Assembly: GCA_963751165.1 (NCBI GenBank)
Contig: CAVVTP010000011.1
Span: forward strand, 164,995 to 228,994
Direction: 5' to 3'
DNA: 64,000 nt
Origin: Roseiarcus sp963751165
GTDB taxonomy: Bacteria; Pseudomonadota; Alphaproteobacteria; Rhizobiales; Beijerinckiaceae
The notes beneath the pieces are model-generated. The model was not told the DNA's origin, searched no databases, and saw only the letters and a list, made by a program, of their open reading frames with translations. The position numbers were made by a program, and so were the translations under genes. This document shows, piece by piece, positions 48,674 to 58,500 of the stretch; position 1 is the stretch's first letter, and every line of letters begins with the position of its first letter.

Positions 48674-49322
48674 ATGGACCTGTTCTTTTCCCCGCTCGCC
48701 TGCTCGATGTCGGCGCGCATCGCCTTCGCCGAGGCAGGGGCTGACGGTCAATTTCATCGAGGTCGATCCGAATACGAAAAGGGTGCTCGCGACGGGTGAG
48801 GATTATCGGGCCATCAACCCGGTTGGCTACGTGCCGGCGCTCCGCCTCGACGACGGAACCGTGCTGACCGAGAACGCCGCCATCCTGCAATATATCGCCG
48901 ACGCCTTTCCCGAGGCGAAGCTTGCCCCGCCCGCGTCCGACGCTCTCGCGCGGGCGAGGCTGCGGCAATGGCTGAGCTTCGTGGGAAGCGAACTGCACAT
49001 CGGCCTGATGACGCCTCTGCTCGGGCGCGAGACGCCGCCCGAGGTCAAGGCCTGGGTGGTGAAGAAATACCTCTCCCGCTTCGCCTACCTCGACGGCAAG
49101 CTGGCGGGGCGGGAGTTCCTGCTCGAAACCTTCAGCGTCGCCGACGGCTATCTGGCGACGGTGCTGAACTGGACCCAGGCGACGCCCGAGATCCACCTCG
49201 CGTCCTATCCGAACATGAAGGCCTATCTCGACCGCATGCGCGCAAGGCCGAGCATGGCCGCGGCGCTCAGCGTCGAGATCCCGCTGTTCCGGGCGGAGAT
49301 GGCGCGACGGAAAGCGGCCTGA
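48674..49322 (+). CDS. Glutathione S-transferase (frameshifted near N-terminus)
   Basis: Cytosolic GST, about 215 residues if corrected. MDLFFSPLACSMSARIAFAEAG gives the thioredoxin-like start with the catalytic S/C region SPLACS; the frame changes in the GGGG run 48737-48740, then LTVNFIEVDPNTKRVLATGEDYRAINPVGYVPALRLDDGTVLTENAAILQYIADAFP (cis-Pro and ENAA glutathione-binding motif) and the helical domain to EIPLFRAEMARRKAA. One extra G explains the break. Probably under control of the divergent TetR gene. Confidence 0.88.
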
Positions 49323-50061
49323 GCGGTCGGGCAGCCAACAGTTCGTGGCGGCAAACCCAAGCCGTCGCGGCGTCGGTCCCACCCGGACGCGGCGCCGACC
49401 CCAAGTCGCCGCCAACGCGCAACAACACCCACCCATTCGCAAATCACCCGTTATCATAGGGGTAAAACAATCAAAGCCAGTGGATATTGCGCCAAAGTCC
49501 GGGGAAGCCGGAGCAAAGCCAAGGGAAGCCGGAGCAAACAAAAAGTCTTCCTAGAATCTATAATTTTCAAGGCTTTACACCGGAATCCAAATCGTTTGAT
49601 CGTTTGCGTCTCCGTGCCCCGCCTCCTCGCCCTTCTTGGCCCCCCTCGGGCGCCAGCCGGCCAATGAGCCTCCGATTCATCGCCGCCGCCCGATTTTTAT
49701 CCATGCCGGCGTCGTTTCCGCCTGGGCTGGACGGACTCTGTTCGAAAGTCGCTCAGACCACATTATGTTCCTTATTTGTTCACAGCGCAAGACATTTTCG
49801 AGGCGGCTGCCCGCCAGGGTTAATGGCTCCGCGCTCTGGGCGGGCATCCCGGGCGATCGATACGACGATGGGGCGCGCCCCGCGCGCGGCCTCGTGGCCG
49901 GGGCGCCGAAGCGGATCTCGGCGTAGCGCGCCGGAGGGTGATCAGGGCGCCCCGGCAATCGTTCCTCGACGCTCCGCCGCCGGTCCAGGCGGCAACCTGT
50001 CGCGGCCCTCCCGATCTAGGTATGATCCGCCCGGAAGGTCGGTCCCGACGAGGGTGGCAAA
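49323..50061. other. 739-base region without a recognised gene
   Basis: Includes an A/T-richer stretch at 49440-49600 with a direct repeat GGGAAGCCGGAGCAAA (49502-49517 and 49523-49538), 21 bases apart. No protein-like open frame. Confidence 0.4.
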
Positions 50062-51408
50062 TTGAACACGACGCCCAATGACACGTCAGCCGATCCCGAG
50101 CAGGTCATAGCCGTCCTGCAAAGTCAGCTTGCAGAGTGCAAAGCCGAGCGTGACGAGGCGCTCAAGCAGCAGTCCGCAAGCGCCGAGGTGTTACAGGTGA
50201 TTAACGCATCGCTCGGCAATCTTGCGCCAGTTTTCGACGTCATTTTGGAAAAGGCGCACGGCCTCTGCGGCGCCGACCGTGGCAGCTTGTACATAACTGA
50301 TGGTGAGACCTTTCGCGCAGTGGCCGCGCACGGTCTGTCACCTGCGTTTGCGCAATTGATAAGACAGCCATTTCACCCGGGCCCGAACCACCCCGTCCAA
50401 CAGTTGATCGGTGGTTGTTCGTTTGCTTCAGTTCAGGATGCAACTGAGGTCGACGACCCAATTATACAGAGTTCACTCAAGCTTTCCGGCATGCGCAGCG
50501 CGTTATTTGTGCCGTTACGAAGAGACAAGGTTCTATTGGGCTATGTGGTCGCAAGTAGCCCTGATGTGCGGGTATTCACCGACAAGCAGATCGCGCTGCT
50601 ACAAAACTTCGCTTCTCAGGCGGTCATTGCGATGGAGAACGCGCGGCTGCTCGACGAACTGCGCGAGCGCACCGATCAGATAGCGGAGCTGAACCGCGGT
50701 CTCGAAGCGCGGGTCGCAGAACAGGTCGCGGAGTTGGGACGGATCGGGCGACTGAAGCGGTTTCTGGCTCCGCAGCTGGCGGAGTTGATCGTGTCGCAAG
50801 GCAACGAGCAGATCCTCGAAAGCCATCGCCGCGAGATCGTCGTCGTGTTCTGCGATTTGCGCGGTTACACCGCCTTCACCGAGACGGCCGAACCAGAGGA
50901 AGTGCTCGATCTGCTGCGCGAGTACCACGGCGCGTTGGGACCTCTCGTCCTTCAATTCGAGGGGACGCTCGACCAGTTCTCGGGCGACGGGATTATGGTG
51001 TTCTTCAATGACCCGGTCCCCTGTCCCGATCCGGCGGAGCGCGCGATCAAGATGGCAGTGACGATGCGGCAAGCCGCCGGCGCATTGACTGCCAAGTGGC
51101 GCCGGCGCGGCCGTGAGCTGGGCTTTGGCGTCGGGATAGCTCAGGGCTATGCGACATTGGGCCAGATTGGTTTCGCTGATCGCTCCGGCTACACCGCGAT
51201 CGGCACGGTATGTAATCTTGCCGCCCGTCTCTGCGCGGAGGCCAAGGACGGACAAATCCTTGTCGCCCAGCGAGTCGCCGTCGAGGTCGAGAAGGCGACG
51301 ACGCTCGAAGAAATGGGAGCGCTTGCCCTGAAGGGGTTGAGAGAGCCTGTGGTAGCTTTCAACGTGCCGCTAACCGTCGGGCCCACCGATAATATCTCAT
51401 CGAAGTAA
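50062..51408 (+). CDS. GAF-domain class III nucleotidyl cyclase
   Basis: 448 residues from a TTG start preceded by GAGGGTGG. An N-terminal coiled coil (LQSQLAECKAERDEALKQQSASAEVLQVINAS) leads to a GAF domain (LAPVFDVILEKAHGLCGADRGSLYI to IALLQNFASQAVIAMENARLL), a second coiled coil (DELRERTDQIAELNRGLEARVAEQVAEL), and a cyclase domain: REIVVVFCDLRGYTAFTETAEPEEV (first metal-binding D), DQFSGDGIMVFFNDPVPCPDPAERA (second D) and GIAQGYATLGQIGFADRSGYTAIGTVCNLAARLC. Makes cAMP or cGMP in response to a GAF ligand; nucleotide specificity not determined. Confidence 0.92.
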   Translation: MNTTPNDTSADPEQVIAVLQSQLAECKAERDEALKQQSASAEVLQVINASLGNLAPVFDVILEKAHGLCGADRGSLYITDGETFRAVAAHGLSPAFAQLIRQPFHPGPNHPVQQLIGGCSFASVQDATEVDDPIIQSSLKLSGMRSALFVPLRRDKVLLGYVVASSPDVRVFTDKQIALLQNFASQAVIAMENARLLDELRERTDQIAELNRGLEARVAEQVAELGRIGRLKRFLAPQLAELIVSQGNEQILESHRREIVVVFCDLRGYTAFTETAEPEEVLDLLREYHGALGPLVLQFEGTLDQFSGDGIMVFFNDPVPCPDPAERAIKMAVTMRQAAGALTAKWRRRGRELGFGVGIAQGYATLGQIGFADRSGYTAIGTVCNLAARLCAEAKDGQILVAQRVAVEVEKATTLEEMGALALKGLREPVVAFNVPLTVGPTDNISSK

Positions 51409-51794
51409 GCGTACACGCTCGCCCTGAACACCTCGCAGGCCGCCTTCGCCGCGCGAATCGGAAATCCGGCCGCGTCGTTGCGCGAGTGGGCACAGGGCCG
51501 TCGGGCGCCGCGACGCAGAGCGACCTGCGGGTCATCGCCCGCATGCCGGAAGCCGTTACACGACGCGACGGGAGCGCATGCGCGCGCGGCCGATCGTCGC
51601 CCTCGACGGCGCTCGCGACAGAAGTTCCGGTGTTCCGAGCAGAGAGGGCGCGACGAAAGGCGGTGCGAGGCTCTGCCGACGGCTCATGCGACAGAAAGCG
51701 ACGACACGGTTTTGCGCCGCCGCGCCGATTGCGTATGCTCCCTCGAAGCCGAAGGCCTGGCGCGTCAACCAGGCGCATCAAGCGAGAACGCTCA
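51409..51794. other. Intergenic region with dispersed repeat copy
   Basis: About 386 bases without a clear gene. Holds one copy of the repeat described at 51492-51556; otherwise arginine-rich open frames of no known family. Confidence 0.4.
51492..51556 (+). repeat. Dispersed repeat, copy 1
   Basis: ACAGGGCCGTCGGGCGCCG followed by GAGCGACCTGCGGGTCATCGCCCG and GCCGGAAGCCGT matches 59662-59738 closely, with 19 identical bases at the start. Source unknown; possibly the tail of an old gene (SDLRVIARMPEAV in one frame). Confidence 0.6.
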
Positions 51795-53129
51795 ATGCTG
51801 AACCGCCGCCGCTTTCTCCAGGGGAGTGCCGCAGTCGCGCTCGCTGGGCTCCGACGAACAGCGTTCGCCGAGGAGCAATCGGCCGTTCCGATCGTCTTCG
51901 TGCACGGCGACAGCGATCTGGCCGCGACCTGGGAGACGCAGATCTGGCGGTTCGAGAGCAACGGCTACCCGCGAAACCGGCTTTTCGCCATCAGCTTCAC
52001 CGATCCGCAGGCGCGCGACGACGATAGCGTCGCGCAAGCCAACCGCTCCTCGACCCAGGACCAGTTACGCGAACTGACGACGTTCATCGACGGCGTCAAG
52101 GCGCAAACCGGCGCGCACAAGGTGGCGATCGTCGCGCTGTCGCGCGGCGGATATTCGACGCGCAGCTATGTCGCAGCCAATCCGGGGAGCGTCGAAAAGG
52201 CGGCGCTCGGCGGCACGCCCAATCACGGCGTCTTCGCCACCGACGCGGTGCTCGGCAGCGAATACAACGGGCGCGGCCCTTTCCTGAAGAAACTCAACGC
52301 GGGCGACAGCGAGGTCACGCTGGGCGTGCCGTTCATGACGCTGCGCAGCGACGGCTATGACCTCTATGCGCAGCCCGACGGCCGCTTCATCGGCCATCCC
52401 GGCATGGCGACGAATGTGACCGCCGACGGACCGGCGCTCAAAGGCGCCTCGAACGTCCTGCTCGGCGAGGTCGATCATCGTGAGACGGCCTTGAGCCCGG
52501 TCGCCTTCGCCCAGATCTACAGGTTCATCACCGGCCGCGCCCCGGCGCGCATCGCGATCGCGCCCGAGGCGGAAGTGATCCTGAACGGGCGCGTCACCGG
52601 CGTCGTCAACGGCACGCCGACCAACCGCCCGGTCGAAGGCGCGCGGGTCGAGGTCTATCGCGTCACCGCCGAGACCGGCGAGCGGCAAGGCGGACCCGCG
52701 CTGACGAAGACGACCGGCGCCGACGGCGTCTGGGGCCCGGCGACGTTCGACGCCGCGACGCCGCTCGAATTCGTCGTCGCGGCGCCCGACGCGCCGATCA
52801 CCCATATCTATCGCTCGCCTCTGCCGCGTTCGTTCGACCAGATCGATCTGAGGCCCGCCGCGGCGGGCAAGGACGACGCCGGCGCCGAGGCGGTGGTGCG
52901 GATGGACCGTCCGCGAGGCTATTTCGGTCTGCCACGCGACATCGTGCTCCTGGACGGCAAGGAGCCCGCCGACATCCCGCACGGCGTGCCCGCCGCGTGG
53001 CATACCACGCTGAAGCTGCCGGCCGTCGAGGACCGGCCGATTATCGGCGAGTTCAACCAGGAGCGGATCATCGCCCGGGCCTGGCCGGCCAAAAACGGCC
53101 ACATGACGGTCATGGAGCTGACGGGTTGA
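51795..53129 (+). CDS. Tat-exported alpha/beta hydrolase (lipase-like) with carboxypeptidase-type beta-sandwich
   Basis: 444 residues. MLNRRRFLQGSAAVALAGLRRTAFAEE is a twin-arginine signal peptide. The catalytic region has IVFVHGDSDLAATWETQIWRFESNGY and VAIVALSRGGYSTRSYVAANPG, with Ser at the elbow (A-L-S-R-G rather than the usual G-x-S-x-G), and LGEVDHRETALSPVAFAQIYRFITG giving the His. The second half (EAEVILNGRVTGVVNGTPTNRPVEGARVEVYRV) looks like a beta-sandwich accessory domain. Probably an esterase or lipase acting outside the cytoplasm. ATG chosen for the Tat motif; the frame is open 309 bases further upstream. Confidence 0.82.
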   Translation: MLNRRRFLQGSAAVALAGLRRTAFAEEQSAVPIVFVHGDSDLAATWETQIWRFESNGYPRNRLFAISFTDPQARDDDSVAQANRSSTQDQLRELTTFIDGVKAQTGAHKVAIVALSRGGYSTRSYVAANPGSVEKAALGGTPNHGVFATDAVLGSEYNGRGPFLKKLNAGDSEVTLGVPFMTLRSDGYDLYAQPDGRFIGHPGMATNVTADGPALKGASNVLLGEVDHRETALSPVAFAQIYRFITGRAPARIAIAPEAEVILNGRVTGVVNGTPTNRPVEGARVEVYRVTAETGERQGGPALTKTTGADGVWGPATFDAATPLEFVVAAPDAPITHIYRSPLPRSFDQIDLRPAAAGKDDAGAEAVVRMDRPRGYFGLPRDIVLLDGKEPADIPHGVPAAWHTTLKLPAVEDRPIIGEFNQERIIARAWPAKNGHMTVMELTG

Positions 53130-53329
53130 AAGACGGGAGCGGGATGATTTTAGGCGGATCGCCCGACTGGATTTGCTTCTCCGCCGCGCCTCCCGCGGCT
53201 AAAGTGCTTGCAAATTCAAAGCGCTGGTCTGAATCCAGCGCAGCGGGCGGAGCAGCGGGAGAATTCGCCGCAGCAGCGGATGCTGACGGCACCGCTGATT
53301 TCAATCTGCAAGGGCAGGCGCGGCGACTC

Positions 53330-53905
53330 TCAGTCCGTTCGGGACGGGCCAGCGTAGGCTCCGCCTTCCACCCCCTCATGGCCGACAACCGGCGGTTCGG
53401 CGGTCCAAGAACTCCGCGATGCGCCGGAGGCGCCCCAAGCCAGGAGCGTCCAGACCACGGCGACGAACGCCGCGGCGTCGGCCGCAGCGCGAAAGTCGAC
53501 GCCCCAGATCACGTATTGATCGAAGATGGGCTGAAGATCCGCCGCCGGTTGGGCCGCGTCGATAAACTGCACCAGGTGGGCGGCTTTGGCGGTGAGCAGC
53601 AGGCCGATCAGGGAGAAAATGATGGCGAGGATCAGGGAGACCGGCGTCTCCCGTCGCCCATCGCGGTCGAAATGGCCGGATGCGGCAGCCGCAAACATCA
53701 GCGCCGCCGCCACCACCCCGACAGCGGCGTCCAGCGTGAGACCCGTTCCGAAAGCCGGGCCCCGACTGAAGCTCGCCCAAGCCTCGGGGCCGAGCGCCCG
53801 CCACACGGGCGCCCCGACCGCCGATCGTTCGAGCGCGGCGCCGGCCACCCAGCCGCTCAGAACGGTCGCCGCGGCGAGCAGAGCAGAATTGCGCGCGCTG
53901 GTCAT
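53330..53905 (-). CDS. Membrane protein with four predicted spans
   Basis: 191 residues, MTSARNSALLAAATVLSGWVAGAALE, then TLDAAVGVVAAALMFAAAASGHF, TPVSLILAIIFSLIGLLLTAKAAHLVQF and AADAAAFVAVVWTLLAWGASG as hydrophobic segments. It resembles small DUF1772-like membrane proteins only in layout. Function unknown. Convergent with the Tat hydrolase. Confidence 0.6.
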   Translation of the reverse strand: MTSARNSALLAAATVLSGWVAGAALERSAVGAPVWRALGPEAWASFSRGPAFGTGLTLDAAVGVVAAALMFAAAASGHFDRDGRRETPVSLILAIIFSLIGLLLTAKAAHLVQFIDAAQPAADLQPIFDQYVIWGVDFRAAADAAAFVAVVWTLLAWGASGASRSSWTAEPPVVGHEGVEGGAYAGPSRTD

Positions 53906-54181
53906 GGTCGAAGAGACCTTCTCACACCGCCCGCTCGCCGCCCGTTTCAGCTTTGACGCCCGAGCCCGACCGGCTTGGCGGCCGAGGGTCATCGAACCGG
54001 CTTCGGCGCGGCGGCGAGCACGAAGCTGCGGTCCCGATGGTTCCGCGTCGTCCCACTTACAATCGCCGTGATCGATGCGATGTTCCCCGCCGCTCGGCGG
54101 CTTCCAACGCGATCCCGACGGCCATGCGGGGATCGCGTGGCGGGAGGCGAAGTCTTCTACCGCATGGCGCCAGGAATTCGG

Positions 54182-54991
54182 CTACGCTTTCGAGCCGGGG
54201 GCCAGCGCAACGGCGGCCTCCGCCGTGAGCAGGAGAAATGTGAAAGTCTCCTGCAGGTACAATCGGACAGCCGCATCGGTGTGGCTCAAATAGCCGATGG
54301 ATATGTCCTGGCCGATGTGCAAGCCGAAGTCGCCGCCACGCGTCGTGAGCACGAATGCGCCTGTAATCGCCGGGGCCCAGATGATCTCGCCGTCCACGAG
54401 GCGCTTGATATGCTCCAGCACCGGATATCCATGGTCCCTCGTTTCGCTGAGTCCGGTATAGGCGTCGGCGCTCAGCAAGACCGAGTAGGGACCGTTGACG
54501 CCGACAAGACGCAATTGGCTAACCGCTTGCGCGATGGCGTCGGGGTAGTCCCTGACGTCGGCAGGGAGGGTCATTGCGGCATTGCTGGTTCCCTGGCGGA
54601 TCCCTTCGATGCCGGCGGCGGAATAGCCTTCGAAGATGGCGCGGTCCTCGGCAAAGGCGAGCCGGCGCGCGGCTTCCTTCGCGGGCTGCCAATCCGAGTC
54701 GTTCGCGCCACGGGCCACGTCGTCGATCTGCTGACGGTCGAGATCGAATGGCGCGCGCAGTTCGACGAGGGCTTTGACCTCGCGCTGGTGCGCCAGGATA
54801 TTGTCGCCCGGGGCCTCGACATTGCGCAGATGGCCGGTCCCGACCGCCGACAACGCAACGCCGCCGGGTCCCTGCACGTCCACGACTCGGCGGCCCGCGA
54901 GATACCGCTTGAGGGTGCGCGTCGTCTCTTGCTCGATTTGAGACCATGCCTCGTCGGAAATAGGGGCGAGCTCGCGGTGAAGATTATTCAT
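54182..54991 (-). CDS. Encapsulin shell protein (family 1)
   Basis: 269 residues, HK97-fold protein that assembles into an icosahedral nanocompartment. MNNLHRELAPISDEAWSQIEQETTRTLKRYLAGRRVVDVQGPGGVALSAVGTGHL is the typical family 1 start (N-arm and P-domain edge), with WQPAKEAARRLAFAEDRAIFEGYSAAGIEGIRQGTSN, GPYSVLLSADAYTGLSETRDHGYPVLEHIKRLVDGEIIWAP and a C-terminal VRLYLQETFTFLLLTAEAAVAL. AAAGGAG lies upstream; the start overlaps the DyP stop. The cargo is therefore the peroxidase encoded just upstream. Confidence 0.95.
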   Translation of the reverse strand: MNNLHRELAPISDEAWSQIEQETTRTLKRYLAGRRVVDVQGPGGVALSAVGTGHLRNVEAPGDNILAHQREVKALVELRAPFDLDRQQIDDVARGANDSDWQPAKEAARRLAFAEDRAIFEGYSAAGIEGIRQGTSNAAMTLPADVRDYPDAIAQAVSQLRLVGVNGPYSVLLSADAYTGLSETRDHGYPVLEHIKRLVDGEIIWAPAITGAFVLTTRGGDFGLHIGQDISIGYLSHTDAAVRLYLQETFTFLLLTAEAAVALAPGSKA

Positions 54992-56077
54992 GCGATGGGT
55001 CTCCTTTGAGAGATCCGATGCCGAGCGAACCGTCGCGCGCCGACGTATCCGGTTGCGAGGGTGCAACGACGACGTCGGCAGGCGACGCTGCTGTCGCGGG
55101 CTCGTCGTCCGCAACGCTCTCGAGAAATGTGGCGGATGGGGCGAAGAAGAGACTTCCCGTGACGGCGCGACTGAAATCCAGCAGCCGATCGTAGTTGCCA
55201 GTAGGCAGGCCGACGAACATGTTCGACAGCATCTGCTCGATCGTTCGGGGCGAACGCGCGTAGCCGATGAAATAGGTGCCGAATTCGCGCTGCGCGACAT
55301 TGCCGAACGCCATATTGTCGCGAAGAATTTCTTCTCTTCGCCGCCCTCCACGATCGTGGTCAACGCATTGTGGGCGAACGTCGGCTTGACCGCGTCGTCG
55401 AGTTCGATGTCGGAAAGTTTGGTGCGCCCGATGATGCGCTCCTGCGCCTCGTTCGGCAGCGCGTCCCAGGCCATTAGATCGTGAAGGTATTTTTGCACCA
55501 GCACATAACTGCCGCCGGCGAACGCCACATCCTCGATGTCCACCAACGCGGCGTCGATCGCCGCCTGACCCATTGGGTTCTCCGTTCCGTCGACAAAGCC
55601 GATGAGATCACGATCATCGAAATATTTGAACCCATGCACTTCGTCGACGGGCGAGACCGCGTCCCCGAGGCGCGTCATGATCTGCTTCGCCAGTTCAAAA
55701 CACAGGTCCATGCGCTTCGAACGGATATGAAAAAGGAGATCACCCGGCGTGGCGACCGCATGCCGAGAGCCAGCCCGGATTTCGCGGAACGGATGCAATT
55801 CGGCCGGCCGCGGCGAACCGAATAGCCTGTCCCAGGCCTCGGACCCGAAACCCATCACGCAAGACAGGCTTCCCTCGATATCGCGGAAGCCCACGGCGCG
55901 CAGAAGTCCCGGCAGGTCGCCGCAGAATGACCGGACCATGTCGCGGTTGGCTGGGCCGGGGTTCATGGTCGCGACCAGAAAGATCGCGGCGCGGGTCAGA
56001 GGCTGAACCACCGCCTGGGGGATGGCCGACAGCCCATCCTTGGCTCCGGACGAGTTCAACGGCTCGAACTCCATCAA
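54984..56077 (-). CDS. Dye-decolorising peroxidase (DyP) with encapsulin cargo-loading peptide (frameshifted)
   Basis: Haem peroxidase of the DyP family, native cargo of family 1 encapsulins. First frame: MMEFEPLNSSGAKDGLSAIPQ ... ATPGDLLFHIRSKRMDLCFEL and RDLIGFVDGTENPMGQAA, the GxxDG motif with catalytic D; FAHNALTTIVEGGEEKK gives the proximal His region. The frame breaks at the T run 55328-55330 (one base missing), then MAFGNVAQREFGTYFIGYARSPRTIEQMLSNMFVG with the conserved Arg. The tail ends DGSLGIGSLKGDPSHE: DGSLGIGSLKG is the canonical cargo-loading peptide. About 360 residues when corrected. Its stop overlaps the encapsulin start. Confidence 0.93.
55002..55034 (-). other. Encapsulin cargo-loading peptide coding segment
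   Basis: Encodes DGSLGIGSLKG at the C-terminus of DyP. The last codons (AAAGGA) double as the Shine-Dalgarno sequence of the encapsulin gene. Confidence 0.92.
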
Positions 56078-56195
56078 TGGCGTCGCCAGGCGCGCGAAAA
56101 TGCGTCCCCTGAAATCCCCTCACCGAACAGGATGCGATAGATTGTCGGAGCACGCAATATTCGGGTCTGATTGACTCTTGGTGCAAGTGGTCTTT

Positions 56196-57010
56196 CTACA
56201 ACGGCATCATCCGAGCGCGGAGCAACTCGACTCCGGCGCGGCCATACATGGCTCGCTTGAGGGTCTTCAATTTGTTGATCTGTCCTTCGGTCTGTCCGTT
56301 GCTCCAGGGTTCCGACACAGCGTTCCGAACCGCCTCCAGGTCTTGGCGTATCGTCCTCGCGAAACGCTGCAACGCGTAGATGCCAGACGCGCGAGCGTCG
56401 ATCAGCCAAGCGTCCAGGCCCTCCGGCGTTCCGCCACGAAGCAGGCCTCGAAAGCGCATCGCCAGGCGCCGCATCGCGGTGAACTCGGCGGACGCCGCTT
56501 TCAGCGCGGCGACGTTGGCGGCCTGCCGGGCGGTCATCTGGCCGCGGGGTTTGACGCACAGCGCCGCGGCGGTGAGCGGCGAGATCAGGCGACCAGTCAT
56601 CGGATCCAGCGTTCGCACGCGGACCGGGGCCCGCTCCCCCTGCTCGTCGCCATCGAGTAAAGGCTTGCCGCCGCGCCAGGGAGCAAGGAAACGCGCCAGA
56701 TGACTGAAGGACCCGGTATAGCCGCGATGGCGTATCTCGGCGAATAAGTGCCGAACCTTAGTGATGCCTTCGGCCCACCGCCGCTCCAGCAGAACGCCAA
56801 AATACGCCGGGGCGGAAGGGGTTGACGCCATTGTGTTGCGGTCCGGCAAATCGATCCGACGGACCCACCGTTCGACCCGCCGGCGACCAAGACCGAGTTT
56901 TTGGGCGATTTCCCGGATGGAACTGCCACCTTCAAAAAGCGTCCTGATCTCATCGAATAGCTGTTGCCGGACAGCTTGGCAGTATTTGGCATCGCAAACG
57001 CACGTGATTG
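56196..57010 (-). pseudogene. ISL3-family transposase, C-terminal half, copy A
   Basis: VRQQLFDEIRTLFEGGSSIREIAQKLGLGRRRVERWVRRIDLPDRN is the internal helix-turn-helix; AEIRHRGYTGSFSHLARFLAPWR and the C-terminal EPWSNGQTEGQINKLKTLKRAMYGRAGVELLRARMM (conserved E of DDE) follow. The N-terminal zinc-finger and first catalytic part are missing. Confidence 0.85.
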
Positions 57011-57077
57011 AGCCGATGCTGCGCTGTTGCGCTGCGCTTAAATGGGGTCTGATTGACTTCTGGTGCAAGTCGTCTTC

Positions 57078-57893
57078 CTACAACGGCATCATCCGAGCGC
57101 GGAGCAACTCGACACCGGCGCGGCCATACATTGCTCGCTTGAGGGTTTTCAATTTGTTGATCTGTCCTTCGGTCTGCCCGTTGCTCCACGGTTCCATCAC
57201 AGCGTTCCGAACAGCCTCCAGGTCCTGCCGTATCGTCCTCGCAAAACGCTGCATCGCGTAGATCCCAGACGCGCGCCCGTCGATCAGCCACGCATCCAGC
57301 CTCTCCCGCGTTCCACCGCGAAGCAGACCTTGAAACCGCATCGCCAGATGCCGCATCGCGGTGAACTCCGTCGACGCCGCCTTCAGCGCATCGACGTTGG
57401 CGACCTGCCGGGCGGTCATCTGGCCACGGGGTTTGACGCAAAGCGCCGCCGCAGTCAGCGGCGAGATCGCGCGGCCGGTCATCGGATCCAGTGTTCGCAC
57501 ACGGACCGGCGCTGGCTCCTCCTGCTCGACACGCACCTGCTCGTCACCATCGAATGAAGGCTCGCAGTTGCGCCAGGGAGCGAGGAAACGTGCCAGATGG
57601 CTGTAGGACCCGGTATAGCCGCGATGGCGAATCTCAGCGAACAAGTGCCGGACTTTGGTAATGCCTTCAGCCCAACGCCGCGCCAGCAGAGCGCCGAAAT
57701 ACGCTGGGGTGCACGGATTTGGCGCCATGGTGTTGCGATCCGGCAAATCGATGCGACGGACCCAACGTTCGACCCGTCGGCGACCAAGACCGAGCTTGCG
57801 AGCGATCTCCCTGACGGAACTGCCACCTTCAAAAAGCGCTCTGATTTCATCGAATAGCTGTTGCCGAATCGCCTGGCGTCCGTGGCGCATCAA
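57078..57893 (-). pseudogene. ISL3-family transposase, C-terminal half, copy B
   Basis: Same region as copy A with about 90% identical residues: IRQQLFDEIRALFEGGSSVREIARKLGLGRRRVERWVRRIDLPDRNTMA to the same MYGRAGVELLRARMMPL end. It breaks off where the IS630 fragment begins (TA at 57900-57901). Confidence 0.85.
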
Positions 57894-57901
57894 GCGCTTT
57901 A

Positions 57902-58500
57902 GAGCGGTTTCCGATCAATCCGTATCATATCGGCAGGCCTTGAAGTAATTGACGCATTCGGCGGGTTTGAAAAATTTCGGCGCAGGCGTCGAGGGCGTTC
58001 ATCAGGCCTGAGACGGTGCGCTCGGCAATCTTGCGCAGGAAGGCTTTCAGCTTGGAATAGGCCTTTTCGATGGGGTTCATGTCGGGGCTGTAGGGCGGCA
58101 AATATCGTAACTCGGCTCCAGCGGCCTCGATGAGTTTCTCGACCCTTGGCCCCTTGTGGCTCGACAGATTGTCCATGACGACGACGTCGCCCTTCGAGAG
58201 CGTGGGGACGAGACATTTTTCCGCCCAGTCCTCGAACGTGGCGGCATTCATCGGCTTGTCGAAAGCCTTCTGCGCCACGAGGCCCGAAAGGCGCAGCCCG
58301 GCCACGAGGGTGATCGTCTTATAATGGCCATGCGCAACGCCGACGCGCAGCCGCCGCCCGCGCCGGCAGCGTCCGCTTTTGCGCGCCAGATTGGTGGAAG
58401 CCCCGGTTTCATCGATGAAAACGAGCTTCCTCGGATCGAGGTCGAGTTGCGCCCCAAACCACGCCTGACGCTGCTTCAAGACGTCCGGGCGCTGCTGCTC
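57902..58500 (-). mobile_element. IS630-family element, 5'-truncated
   Basis: Begins after TA with GAGCGGTTTCCGATC and carries only the second half of an IS630 transposase; the upstream half and other end are missing and the sequence passes into ISL3-like DNA near 58500. Confidence 0.7.
57925..58490 (-). pseudogene. IS630-family transposase, C-terminal DDE half
   Basis: RPDVLKQRQAWFGAQLDLDPRKLVFIDETGASTN (first D-E), VAGLRLSGLVAQKAFDKPMNAATFEDWAEKCLVPTLSKGDVVVMDNLSSHKG (second D) and LRYLPPYSPDMNPIEKAYSKLKAFLRK (E): all three acidic residues are present, but the N-terminal helix-turn-helix half is gone. Confidence 0.9.

Noticed and set aside
49502..49538. Direct repeat GGGAAGCCGGAGCAAA as a regulatory iteron
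   Set aside because: Only two copies in a gene-free stretch with no replication or partition gene nearby.
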